Assembly (NCBI RefSeq): GCF_001693255.1
Contig: NZ_CP016474.1
Coordinates: 550,661-614,660, forward strand
Length of the DNA stretch: 64,000 nucleotides
Direction of reading: 5' to 3'
DNA from: Picosynechococcus sp. PCC 7003
GTDB taxonomy: Bacteria; Cyanobacteriota; Cyanobacteriia; Cyanobacteriales; MRBY01
Shown here: in pieces, positions 1 to 8,322 of the stretch
Layout: every line of letters begins with the position of its first letter
How positions within the stretch are numbered: the stretch's first letter is position 1
Program-made: the position numbers and the translations under genes
The notes under the pieces: model-generated
The model's input: the letters and a program-made list of their open reading frames with translations, nothing else
The model's database searches: none
Told to the model about the DNA's origin: nothing

Positions 1-84
1 GTATCTAGAACCGAACCAAAACGCCCTGAAAATTTTGCGTCGTCGTTTGTCCATTGGAAGCCAGCGGATCAGGAGGTTTGGCAT

Positions 85-726
85 TTATTCGGGATCATCG
101 TCTCGATCAAGGGGGGTTTCTGGGGTTGGCGGTTCGGGGGGCACTCCCAGACCCAAAGGTTGTTGTTCCTGCCAAATTTGCACAATACAAAAGCTGCACA
201 CCTGCCACCGCTGCAGTTCTCCAGGGGGGGTTGCCCTTTGACAACGGGGACAGGCAGGTAACCCGGCGAAGAGTTGTTGTTGGGTTTCGGCCCAGTGGCG
301 CACGGCTTCGACGGGATCTGAAGTGGTTTGATGGGCATCAGTGCGTTGGGGAGGATCTTGGCGATTAGGGAGGGGAAGCTGGCTCGGATGGGGGAGGTTC
401 GGGTCGGCGGCCAGGGGCGAATAGGCGGGGCGACGGTGCCAATGGACAGTCGAAAACCGCAGATCCTTCAGGGGAGGGTTCAGTTGGGCATTAAGTTGAG
501 CCAGCAGGCGGCGGCGCTGGAGATTGAGGTGCTGTGACCAGGTGTGATTAGGCGTTGCGACCCACAAAACGTCATCGATGATTCGAATGGGATGACTGTT
601 CGCCAAACTTTTTTTCGGCAGGATCTTTTGCCAACGCTCATTAACGGCGGTGAAACGTTTTTGGTGCGCCCAGGCGGGTTGGTCGAGGAGATGATTGAGG
701 AGGTGATCAATGGATTGGAATCCCAT
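85..726 (-). CDS. DUF721 (DciA-like) protein with C-terminal zinc ribbon
   Basis: A 213-residue protein. Residues 1-95 have the DUF721 pattern (short helices, then a basic strand/helix segment containing LWVATPNHTWSQHL and a repeated-leucine helix). This family includes DciA, the bacterial replicative-helicase loading factor. A proline/glutamine-rich linker follows, then CPRC and CSFC pairs (about residues 162-182) that look like a zinc ribbon. A helicase-loading role is inferred from the family only; the zinc ribbon suggests nucleic-acid or protein contact. The gene runs away from the J-domain gene, with a divergent intergenic region of about 130 bp between them. The first 84 bases of the window, downstream of its stop, hold nothing I can support. 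Confidence 0.7.
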   Translation of the reverse strand: MGFQSIDHLLNHLLDQPAWAHQKRFTAVNERWQKILPKKSLANSHPIRIIDDVLWVATPNHTWSQHLNLQRRRLLAQLNAQLNPPLKDLRFSTVHWHRRPAYSPLAADPNLPHPSQLPLPNRQDPPQRTDAHQTTSDPVEAVRHWAETQQQLFAGLPACPRCQRATPPGELQRWQVCSFCIVQIWQEQQPLGLGVPPEPPTPETPLDRDDDPE

Positions 727-854
727 GGGTCGTCGGAGAATACAGGGTCAGGAAAAATAGCTAAAGGGCGATCGCCTTTTGTCTGTGACTACCACATTAC
801 CTCTGGGGAGAGAGAACGATAAAATATGGGGCAAGTCTTTAGGGTCTGTTCACG

Positions 855-1340
855 ATGGCTCGTTCTTCCCAACAGTCTCGCACCACCGAAAAAGTCCTTG
901 ATGTCAAAACGCGCATTGCCCAGAGTCATTATGGCCTGTTGGGTTTATCACCGACGGCATCACCATTAGAAATCCGCCAACGTTACCGGGAACTCAGCAA
1001 GCAGTTTCACCCCGATACAACGGTGTTACCGGAAGCGGAAGCCACCGCAAAATTTCAACGTCTCAATGAAGCCTATGGCATTTTAAGTAGTCCGGAGCGG
1101 CGATCGCTTTACGATTTGCAGATTGGCTTTTCTCGTTACAGTGTGATCCAACCTTCACAAAATGAACAGGGAGAACGCGGTTATTCGAATTCTGCTTATC
1201 TAGACCCGACGGATCGGCCCCTCTCGGCGGGAGAAATTTTCGCGCTTTTCATTATGGGCTTAACTTTTGTCGGTTGTGTCTTGTTGGCGATCGCCCTGGG
1301 AGTTAGCCGCCAAAACCTGAACTTAGAAGGCTTATTCTGA
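855..1340 (+). CDS. J-domain (DnaJ-like) protein with C-terminal membrane anchor
   Basis: A 161-residue co-chaperone-like protein. Residues 24-90 form a J domain with the HPD signature (FHPDTT) between helices II and III, which stimulates Hsp70 ATPase activity in this family. There is no G/F region or zinc finger. The C-terminus (about residues 128-150) is a single hydrophobic segment, so the protein probably recruits DnaK to a membrane. The ATG is preceded by a TAAAAT-type -10 about 20-30 bp upstream. The DUF3143 gene follows on the same strand after 74 bp and is often linked to this gene in cyanobacteria. Specific client unknown. Confidence 0.85.
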   Translation: MARSSQQSRTTEKVLDVKTRIAQSHYGLLGLSPTASPLEIRQRYRELSKQFHPDTTVLPEAEATAKFQRLNEAYGILSSPERRSLYDLQIGFSRYSVIQPSQNEQGERGYSNSAYLDPTDRPLSAGEIFALFIMGLTFVGCVLLAIALGVSRQNLNLEGLF

Positions 1341-1414
1341 CGTTGCCAGCCAAAAGAAATTGGTAGACTGAACGGTGGCCCTCTGGGCCGAGCCAATCAC
1401 CTTCCCCAAAAACC

Positions 1415-1690
1415 ATGTCCACGATGCCTTCCCTTGATAGCCCCCTCTATAACCATCCCCTCCCCAAAATTGAACAGTGGCTCCGGGAGATGGGCTGTGA
1501 GCAAGATCCCCAAAATCTCCACTGCTGGACAGTCGGCCGTCCTGGTTGGCAAGCAGAAATCCGCCTCGAAATCGAAGAGCTTGCGGTGTCCTACCTCAAA
1601 GCTGGGGCCGATGGCTCTGACATCGAGCGTTCGTTTAAATATTCCCTCAGCCGTCGAGATATTGAAGCTGCCGTTTTTTCAGGCCCCTAA
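1415..1690 (+). CDS. DUF3143 family protein
   Basis: A 91-residue soluble protein of the cyanobacterial/plastid DUF3143 family, recognised from the start PLYNHPLPKIEQWL, the WTV.RPGWQAEI strand and the C-terminal R.FKYSLSRRDIE segment. No catalytic motif is visible and the function is unknown. It follows the J-domain gene on the same strand. Its last 44 bp overlap the 3' end of the convergent P-loop kinase gene, so both stop codons lie inside the other gene. Confidence 0.8.
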   Translation: MSTMPSLDSPLYNHPLPKIEQWLREMGCEQDPQNLHCWTVGRPGWQAEIRLEIEELAVSYLKAGADGSDIERSFKYSLSRRDIEAAVFSGP

Positions 1691-2213
1691 GGGTTTTTGG
1701 TTGCAAATCCGGAAGGGTAATCACTTCTAGAAAGCCTTCCTGCGCCTGGGGGGGATCTACTTCAAGGTCACGGAGCATTTTTTGGATAACTTCTGGCGGC
1801 ACTTGACGCGATCGCCTTTGGTTGCGAGCCAAGCAAATCTCTAGAGAACAAACCAAATACCAAGCCAACCAATCCATCGGTGGACATTTTTTTAAAAAAT
1901 CTAATCGCCAGGGTTGATGGCAGTTGGTGGCATCATAAATGACAGGTTTTCCCTGGGCGATTGCCTGGTGCAAGCGTTGTAAAACAATCGCCTCAATGGT
2001 GGGCCAATCCCCCTGAATCCCTGGATCACCGTACAATTGCGCCCGAATCCCATCGGTAGAAATTAAGCAAGCCTGGGGAATAGTTTGGAGTAGCCACCGG
2101 GCAAAGGTGGATTTGCCAGAACCAGGGGCACCAATGAGAAAATGCGATGGGGGTTGTACCAAGGAAAACACAATCAGTTTGAACGAATATTTTGCGTAAT
2201 ATCGACGAATCAA
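1647..2213 (-). CDS. P-loop kinase (polynucleotide-kinase-like AAA_33)
   Basis: A 188-residue nucleotide-binding protein. Walker A is GAPGSGKST near residue 30; ISTDGIR follows as in the kinase domain of T4 Pnkp-like proteins, and the YDATN motif and an RN..R lid arginine pair follow later. The family transfers a phosphate from ATP to a nucleic acid or small molecule; the substrate here cannot be told. The N-terminal 25 residues precede the fold and may be overcalled. The gene is divergent from the O-antigen-ligase-like gene (9 bp between starts) and overlaps DUF3143 at its 3' end. Confidence 0.7.
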   Translation of the reverse strand: MIRRYYAKYSFKLIVFSLVQPPSHFLIGAPGSGKSTFARWLLQTIPQACLISTDGIRAQLYGDPGIQGDWPTIEAIVLQRLHQAIAQGKPVIYDATNCHQPWRLDFLKKCPPMDWLAWYLVCSLEICLARNQRRSRQVPPEVIQKMLRDLEVDPPQAQEGFLEVITLPDLQPKTLRGLKKRQLQYLDG

Positions 2214-2222
2214 CGGGGATAG

Positions 2223-4736
2223 ATGAAGACTTTTGCTGAGATGACAACAGGACGCTGGCTCGCCTGCGGGGGTTTGGTGCTCTTGATTGTTTTTATGTTT
2301 TTGCCGCCGAATTATTACCTGATGGCCGCCTTCCCTTGGATCTTACTCTGGCAGGGAGGTTTTCTGCTTTTGGGGATTGCGCTGTTGGTGATGCTCCGAA
2401 AATTCGACCTGCCTTTTCGTCCCCTAGGCTATGGTTTGGATTGGGGCATTCTCGCGGTGGCGATCGCCTGTGGATTATCCACCATATTCGCGCCGTTTAA
2501 AGGGGTCGCCTTATTTAATCTTGTCACTGTCTCAGGATATGGCGTTGTCCTTTATGGTCTCCGAAACTTTAGCGGCCTGGGTGTTTGGACTTGGCAAAAT
2601 CAATGGCGGAGCCTCGTGGGTCTAGGCTTTGGGATCAGTTTTGTGAGTCTCATTGGTTGGTTAATGACCAATGGCGAGCTAGAACGCAATTCCATTCCCC
2701 TTGGTCATCACAACTTTATGGCGGCCTATTTCTGCCTTATCTTGCCAATTATTTTGAGCTTTGCCCTCGCCCAACGAGGAAAAATGCGGGGTTTACTCTT
2801 GGTGCTGAGTACCCCCATTCTTTATCTCCTCTACACTTGCTCTTCCCGGGGTGGCTTTGTGGGGTTATTTTTGTGGGCGATCGCCACCATTGCTTTCATT
2901 ATTGGCCGCACAAAGGGGAAAAAACGCTTGATTTCCGGCACCATTGCCTTATTTCTATTAGGAATTATGGTGACAGCCGGGTTGCAACACCCCCGGGTAC
3001 AGCGGCTAATTCAAGTCAATTTCAACAATGGCCTACCAACGGTGCAGTTCCAGGTGGATGGGGAAACAGAAGACCGCTTGTTTATGTGGCAGGCAGGCTT
3101 AAATATTTTGCAAGATCGCCCTTTAACGGGGGTCGGCCCTGGAAATATGTCCCGGGAATATAACCTCTACCGCCCGATCAATGTCGGCTCCGGGGCCGCC
3201 CACATCCAACAACTCCATAGCAACCCGATGCAACTTCTGGGGGAATTAGGTTTAATTGGTGGCGCGGCGATCGCCTTTTTCTTGGTGCAACTGGTTCGGC
3301 TCGGTCGTCGTATTCATAAAAATACGGATAACCCACAAATTAAACGCTTACTCTACGGCTTGGGGGGCGGTTGGTTTGCCTACGCCATGGCGACCCTCAC
3401 TGATTATCAACTAGAAAATATCCCCATCAGCCTTACCCTGACTTTGACCGTTGTTCTGCTCCTAAGCGTTGCGGATCAGGTTTTAAACGACGTCAGTCCC
3501 CAACCCTTACCCATTCCCCAGCGTCGTTTGTGGAGCTTAGGAAGCCTTGCCGGTTTTCTGGGGGCTTTGCTAGTCGCTGTACCTTACAGTGCTGGGATGT
3601 ATCTTTTTTCGCGGGGACAGACCCTCTGGAGCAACGGACAACCGGAAGCAGCCTTTACCGCAGTGAACCGAGCCTATGCCCTCAATGGCTGGAATGTGAA
3701 CTATCCCCTCCGGTTGGGACTATGGCTGTGGGGCACGCGCCAGGCAACGGATAACCCAGAAAGCAACCAACAAACCATAGAACTGGCGGCGGAATATTTC
3801 CTCGATGCCCAATCCCTGATCCCCAATGACTACTACGCCAACGTTAATACAGGGGTCGTGCTGCGGGAATTAGACCCAAGCTTGGCGCAACCTTACTTTG
3901 AACGGGCAATCCAGTTGCTCTCAAGGGAAGCAGAACCCACCTATTTTCTCCTCGGTCAAACCTACCTCCAGACTGATCAACGGGAAAAGGCGATCGCCGC
4001 CTTTGCCCTCCAGGGCTTAGTCGATCCCCATATCATGACCCTTGGCCAATGGGAGCAAGAACCCTTTACGGCGGTGCGGATGGAGGCCGTCGAAGCGTCC
4101 CTCGCTTTGTACCAAGATCTGATTGAACGCCTTGATCCCCAGGATCCCTACGTCATCACCCTCCAGGAGCGAATGGCTTGGCTCGCCTGGTGGCATGGTC
4201 TGCCGATTCCCCACCGGGATCATCTCAGCCAATTTTCACCGATGGTGCAAGCGTTGATTTTAGGCGATCGCCAACCCGAACAAGCCCTGGAAATCATTGA
4301 CCAACAAATTGCCCAAAACCCAGACAATAATACCCGTTGGCTCATTCTCAAGGCTTGGTTCCAGCCGGACTTTAATCTGAATTTGAACCTCAAACAAGCC
4401 AATAGTGAAGAGGCCCAAACCTATCTCCTGACCTCCCGTCGTGCGGAAGGGGTGACGCTCCAGGAGTGGTTGAAGCAGATTGCCGAACTTGCTAAACCTG
4501 TCGGTAGTGAGCGCCTAGCCTCCCGACTGCTTTACCGTAGTGAAGATTTTGAAGCGGTGGATACGGTGTTGCGTCCCGACGATCTCCAGACGTTTCGCCT
4601 CCTGTCACTGTTGGGACTGGGAAGTGGTTATCCCCGCACGTTTCCTGTTTTAGATCAGCTGATTAATGATGTTCGTACCGAGGCGTTGGGACTCCCTCAC
4701 CCCACTGAAAACGGTTTCCAACTCAGCGGGCAATAA
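2223..4736 (+). CDS. O-antigen ligase/polymerase-family membrane protein with C-terminal TPR region
   Basis: An 837-residue protein. Residues 1-450 contain about eleven hydrophobic membrane segments with a large periplasmic loop (about residues 270-345) that includes GVGPGNM and LHSNPMQLLGELGLIGG, the Wzy_C/O-antigen-ligase signature with its histidine. Residues 480-830 are soluble and helical, with tetratricopeptide-like repeats (for example EPTYFLLGQTYLQTDQREKAIAAF). Family members join or polymerise surface glycans. The IctB family of cyanobacteria is related, so a transport-type annotation may also appear in databases. The gene may be co-transcribed with the MFS gene 49 bp downstream. Confidence 0.75.
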   Translation: MKTFAEMTTGRWLACGGLVLLIVFMFLPPNYYLMAAFPWILLWQGGFLLLGIALLVMLRKFDLPFRPLGYGLDWGILAVAIACGLSTIFAPFKGVALFNLVTVSGYGVVLYGLRNFSGLGVWTWQNQWRSLVGLGFGISFVSLIGWLMTNGELERNSIPLGHHNFMAAYFCLILPIILSFALAQRGKMRGLLLVLSTPILYLLYTCSSRGGFVGLFLWAIATIAFIIGRTKGKKRLISGTIALFLLGIMVTAGLQHPRVQRLIQVNFNNGLPTVQFQVDGETEDRLFMWQAGLNILQDRPLTGVGPGNMSREYNLYRPINVGSGAAHIQQLHSNPMQLLGELGLIGGAAIAFFLVQLVRLGRRIHKNTDNPQIKRLLYGLGGGWFAYAMATLTDYQLENIPISLTLTLTVVLLLSVADQVLNDVSPQPLPIPQRRLWSLGSLAGFLGALLVAVPYSAGMYLFSRGQTLWSNGQPEAAFTAVNRAYALNGWNVNYPLRLGLWLWGTRQATDNPESNQQTIELAAEYFLDAQSLIPNDYYANVNTGVVLRELDPSLAQPYFERAIQLLSREAEPTYFLLGQTYLQTDQREKAIAAFALQGLVDPHIMTLGQWEQEPFTAVRMEAVEASLALYQDLIERLDPQDPYVITLQERMAWLAWWHGLPIPHRDHLSQFSPMVQALILGDRQPEQALEIIDQQIAQNPDNNTRWLILKAWFQPDFNLNLNLKQANSEEAQTYLLTSRRAEGVTLQEWLKQIAELAKPVGSERLASRLLYRSEDFEAVDTVLRPDDLQTFRLLSLLGLGSGYPRTFPVLDQLINDVRTEALGLPHPTENGFQLSGQ

Positions 4737-4785
4737 ATTTCACAAATTTCACGGTCAACACTTAAGAGCGCAATTTACAAACTTC

Positions 4786-6018
4786 ATGGGTAATGCATCA
4801 AAAACTTGGCTGCTGGGTCTTGATCGCCAGATCTGGATCCTCGCCGCAGGACGACTCCTTTCCCAGATTGGCACCGGGTTCACTGCCTTCTATGCGCCGA
4901 TCTTTTTTGTGAATCAGGTGGGCCTGTCGGCAACCCAGGTGGGCCTTGCCCTAGGGAGTGCTTCAGTTTCTGGGGTATTGGGTCGTTTTCTCGGAGGGAC
5001 AGGGGCTGATAATCCGGCCTGGGGTCGTAAAAAAACGCTTCTGGCGGCTGCTGGGGTTTCGGCGATCGCCGATGTGGCCTTGGCAACGGCAGATACTTTT
5101 TGGCTCTTGGTGTTGGGGAATTTGTTAATGGGGCTAGGGATCGGTCTGTATTGGCCTGCTACGGAAACAGTGGTGGCAGATCTAACCAGCGGTAGTCAGC
5201 GCAATGAAGCCTTTGCTCTGGTACGCCTGGCGGACAACATTGGTCTTGGTACAGGGGTAATGCTGGGGGGGTTAATCATTGCGACAATTCAAAATTATCG
5301 CTTGCTTTTTGTGCTTGATGGCATCAGTTTTGTGGTGTTTTTTGGGGTAATCTGGGTGGCGATCGCCGAAACCTATCAAAACCACGAAGATGTCCAAGCC
5401 GATGGTAATAGCTGGTTGACGGCCCTCCAGGATCGACGGCTGGTGATTTACATGGCAGTCAATGTGATGTTTACGCTCTACATCGCCCAGATCCAAAGCA
5501 CCGCGCCTTTATACCTCACGAACTTTATTGAATTTTCTCCCCAGGTGATTAGTGGCTTGTTTGCGTGGCATATTGTGTTTGCCTCCCTCTGTCAGTTGCC
5601 CATCGCCCGCCGTTTAAATAGCTTAAGCCGACCCCATGCCCTGATGGTTTCCCTCCTGTTGTGGGGCATGGGCTTTACGGTGATGTGGGGAGCGGGTATT
5701 GGTGCAATTCCGGCATTGGTGGGGGCGATCGCCAGTCTGGGGATTTTAGCCCTGGCCACCGATGCCTATACCCCAGCCGCTTCTGCTTTGGTGGTTGATT
5801 TGGCCCCAGCCTCCCAACGGGGTGTTTACTTGGCGCTCAATTCCCAATGTTGGGCGATTGGTTATTTAATTGGGCCACCGATTGGTGGTTGGGCCTTGGA
5901 TCAGGTGCCGGCGATCGCCCATGGGTTTTGGCTGGCGGGAGCCGTGAGTATTGTGCCCTGTCTGTTAACCTTGCGCTACCTCGAAACCCTCATCACCCAC
6001 AAAAAAACGGAGGGTTAA
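4786..6018 (+). CDS. Major facilitator superfamily transporter
   Basis: A 410-residue protein with about twelve hydrophobic segments and the inter-helix 2/3 motif around GRFLGGTGADNPAWGRKK, the MFS motif A position. I chose ATG 4786 rather than the in-frame ATG 4666, because 4666 lies inside the previous gene and the extra residues are polar and unlike a transporter N-terminus. The substrate is unknown; sequence features suggest a drug- or sugar-efflux type. Its last codons are part of a hairpin that terminates the convergent glycosyltransferase gene. Confidence 0.8.
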   Translation: MGNASKTWLLGLDRQIWILAAGRLLSQIGTGFTAFYAPIFFVNQVGLSATQVGLALGSASVSGVLGRFLGGTGADNPAWGRKKTLLAAAGVSAIADVALATADTFWLLVLGNLLMGLGIGLYWPATETVVADLTSGSQRNEAFALVRLADNIGLGTGVMLGGLIIATIQNYRLLFVLDGISFVVFFGVIWVAIAETYQNHEDVQADGNSWLTALQDRRLVIYMAVNVMFTLYIAQIQSTAPLYLTNFIEFSPQVISGLFAWHIVFASLCQLPIARRLNSLSRPHALMVSLLLWGMGFTVMWGAGIGAIPALVGAIASLGILALATDAYTPAASALVVDLAPASQRGVYLALNSQCWAIGYLIGPPIGGWALDQVPAIAHGFWLAGAVSIVPCLLTLRYLETLITHKKTEG

Positions 6019-6024
6019 CTCCGT
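6001..6024 (-). terminator. Intrinsic terminator of the glycosyltransferase gene
   Basis: Read on the minus strand: stem ACGGAG, loop TTAACC, stem CTCCGT, followed by seven T. The hairpin overlaps the stop codon of the convergent MFS gene and lies beyond the MITE, about 140 bp after the glycosyltransferase stop. Confidence 0.7.
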
Positions 6025-6036
6025 TAATCAATCAAA

Positions 6037-6141
6037 TATAGTCATTCCAAATCGTAATGAGACAGTCAAAAATCTCAAGTCCCCCTTTCAAAGGGGGATT
6101 CAGGGGGATCGAATCTCTCGAACTTAATCGAAATGACTATA
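6037..6141. mobile_element. 105-bp MITE-like element with terminal inverted repeats
   Basis: The ends TATAGTCATT and AATGACTATA are perfect 10-bp inverted repeats, and the similarity continues imperfectly inward (CCAAATCG against CGATTAAG). The centre carries CCCCCTTTCAAAGGGGG followed by ATTCAGGGGGAT, a motif widely seen in cyanobacterial miniature elements. No ORF. A TA target duplication is possible, since both ends begin and end in TATA. It lies between the convergent MFS and glycosyltransferase genes. Confidence 0.7.
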
Positions 6142-6162
6142 TTCCGCTTGACCCTAGAGATA

Positions 6163-7659
6163 TTAGGTTTGGGAAACAAAGTTTTCTTCTTCTCCCTGGT
6201 GGGTGGTTTTGACCCACTTGAGCCGTTTGGGGCGCACCGACATCCGGGCTGTAGTTAAAGGCATCACCACCATCCAATGGAGCATATAAACCATGGTCAG
6301 ACCGCAGGCCGTAAAAATTTTTGTGACCTTTGCCCAAGTCCAAGGCAGATCTCGATAGACCCGCAGATTTCCCTGCACCATTGCCCAGAGAGAAAGACCT
6401 AGGGCGAGGGTCGTCATCGGCATCAGGACAGGTAAATGGCCCTTGAGCACCGCAAAAATAAAGTCAGGGATAGCCGCAGTGGGGAGCAAATACTGCATCA
6501 AAATGAAGGAAAAAAGATCGACTTTTTTGCCAAAGCCGAGGCGCTTATTCGAGAAATACCGCCAATAGTCGAGGTAGCGCTGGTAACCCCCTTCGGCCCA
6601 ACGGCTGCGCTGGTGCCAGAGGGCGATCGCCTTGGTGACCCCTTCTTCGTTGACGGCGGGATTGAGTAAAAAGCCAATTTGCCAGTTGTCCAAATGGAGA
6701 CGGATCGTTAGATCTAGATCATCGGTGATCGTTTCTTCGTTCCAACCACCACATTGATCTAAGGCGGAACGACGCACAAACTGACCATTACCCCGCAGTT
6801 CACCGATCCCCCCCAGGGCAATCCGTTGTTGCTGGAAATAGCTATCGAGGATCATTTCTGTGGCTTGGCCCTTCGTCCAGAAATTTAGCGGTTCGTTGGC
6901 AATCGCCTTCCGGACTTGGATCGCCCCCACATTTTCATCGGCAAAGAGGGGCACCACATGACGCAAAAATTCCGGCGGCACCGTAGCATCGGCATCAAAC
7001 ACCGCAATAATTTCTCCTTGGGTTTGGGAGAGCACCTGGTTTAGCGCTCCTGATTTTCCGCCACCCGCATTGGGAGGGCGATGTACCACCTGCAACTGGG
7101 GATATTCCAGGGCCAATTGATCAAGGATTTGAGGCGTTCTGTCGGTGCTGGCATCATCAATTAACCAGACCTCGCATTTATCTGTCGGATAATCCAGTTG
7201 GCAGAGATTTTTTACCAAACGCCCAATGACTGCCTCTTCGTTCTTTGCCGAGACGATGAGGGAAACGATGGGAGCCGTGGCCAAATCTGTGTCGGTTAGG
7301 GGTTGAGGTTGGGGATCGGGCTGGGCGCTGACCAAACGGATGGCCTGAATCAGCAGCAGACCTGTGGCCCCCAAAACCGCCGTTGAACCCCAACTTATAC
7401 TGTGGAGAACAAAGGCGATCGCCCAGATAAAACTGAGCATAAAGGCTGATTTTTTGCGACGTCCCCCTAATCCCTGGAAAAAATCACTCCGAAATTCCGC
7501 TTCGGCCACCTCTGGATCAGTCAGTTCATCTAAAAAAGCCCCAAGGGGATCGTGATTTTCATCGGTTTGCCAGGGTTGATTTGCCATGCGGAGATTCTCC
7601 TCTTCCAAAAAGTGCTGTTCGGGGGCAGGGGATAATTGCGTTTGCCGCTCGACATTCAT
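6163..7659 (-). CDS. Family 2 glycosyltransferase, probable beta-monoglucosyldiacylglycerol synthase type
   Basis: A 498-residue membrane glycosyltransferase. Two hydrophobic segments lie near residues 72-108. The GT2 catalytic domain follows, with VSLIVSAKNEE, the DDASTD nucleotide-binding aspartates, FDADA, ITDDLDL and the QRSRW motif typical of processive-type GT2 enzymes; three to four membrane segments end the protein. The overall layout matches the cyanobacterial enzyme (sll1377 type) that makes monoglucosyldiacylglycerol, precursor of the thylakoid galactolipids. I am confident of GT2 and less so of the substrate. An internal ATG at 7587 (MANQPWQ) has a GGAG-type ribosome site and is an equally good start. 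Confidence 0.7.
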   Translation of the reverse strand: MNVERQTQLSPAPEQHFLEEENLRMANQPWQTDENHDPLGAFLDELTDPEVAEAEFRSDFFQGLGGRRKKSAFMLSFIWAIAFVLHSISWGSTAVLGATGLLLIQAIRLVSAQPDPQPQPLTDTDLATAPIVSLIVSAKNEEAVIGRLVKNLCQLDYPTDKCEVWLIDDASTDRTPQILDQLALEYPQLQVVHRPPNAGGGKSGALNQVLSQTQGEIIAVFDADATVPPEFLRHVVPLFADENVGAIQVRKAIANEPLNFWTKGQATEMILDSYFQQQRIALGGIGELRGNGQFVRRSALDQCGGWNEETITDDLDLTIRLHLDNWQIGFLLNPAVNEEGVTKAIALWHQRSRWAEGGYQRYLDYWRYFSNKRLGFGKKVDLFSFILMQYLLPTAAIPDFIFAVLKGHLPVLMPMTTLALGLSLWAMVQGNLRVYRDLPWTWAKVTKIFTACGLTMVYMLHWMVVMPLTTARMSVRPKRLKWVKTTHQGEEENFVSQT

Positions 7660-7717
7660 GATAATCGATAGGCTTGTCCCCTTGGGGAACGCTGCTCAAG
7701 GGACTGTACAACCATCG

Positions 7718-8299
7718 CTATGAGGTTGGCGCAGTGAAGGTTACTCCTTCGTAAATGTCCGTGAGGGGAGCATCGAGATCAAAGGAGTCTAAATGGGCGA
7801 TCGCCTCGAGACCTTCGTAGATTTGTAGCGTCCAAATATCCTGGGTCTGTCGCCGAAAACATTGAATAAATGGGCTTTCTGTGCCAACGAGTAAATATTC
7901 TTCTAGGCTCGGAATGGTGCGGTAGTACAGAAATTTAGCAGTTTGATCAAAATTTTTCGTCGAGGGAGAAAGCACTTCAATAATAAGCTTAGGCTTTTCC
8001 ACAAATAGCTCACTCGTATTATCTTCTGGATCGCAAGTCACGACGAGATCAGGATAGAAAAACCGCCGACCTGTCTGTAATTTGACTTTAATATCAGCCA
8101 TGAAAGTCGTACAGCCAGAGTTTTGCAGATAGCGACGTAAGAGCAGGTAAAGATTTCCGCTGACAAGGTTATGGTTTTTACTCGTACCAGCCATGGCGTA
8201 AAGCTCACCATCGAAATATTCATGGCGGATATCACTGGTGACTTCAAAGGCGAGATATTCCTCTGGGGTTAAGTGTGTATGGTCACTGAGAGCAATCAT
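7718..8299 (-). CDS. Uma2-family (DUF820) putative restriction-endonuclease-fold protein
   Basis: A 193-residue protein with the family start LTPEEYLAFE, then RHEYFDGELYAMAGTS, and the PD-(D/E)xK-like core YPDLVVTCDP ... PKLIIEVLSPST. Cyanobacteria carry many copies of this family, and their biological role is not settled. It sits 23 bp downstream of pcrA on the same strand and may be read through from it. Confidence 0.85.
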   Translation of the reverse strand: MIALSDHTHLTPEEYLAFEVTSDIRHEYFDGELYAMAGTSKNHNLVSGNLYLLLRRYLQNSGCTTFMADIKVKLQTGRRFFYPDLVVTCDPEDNTSELFVEKPKLIIEVLSPSTKNFDQTAKFLYYRTIPSLEEYLLVGTESPFIQCFRRQTQDIWTLQIYEGLEAIAHLDSFDLDAPLTDIYEGVTFTAPTS

Positions 8300-8322
8300 A
8301 ATCTGCTGCGCTGAGGGTTTAC

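Noticed and set aside
1..84. Possible gene end at the left edge
   Set aside because: Two plus-strand frames are open but neither resembles a protein, and they run antisense through the DUF721 gene.
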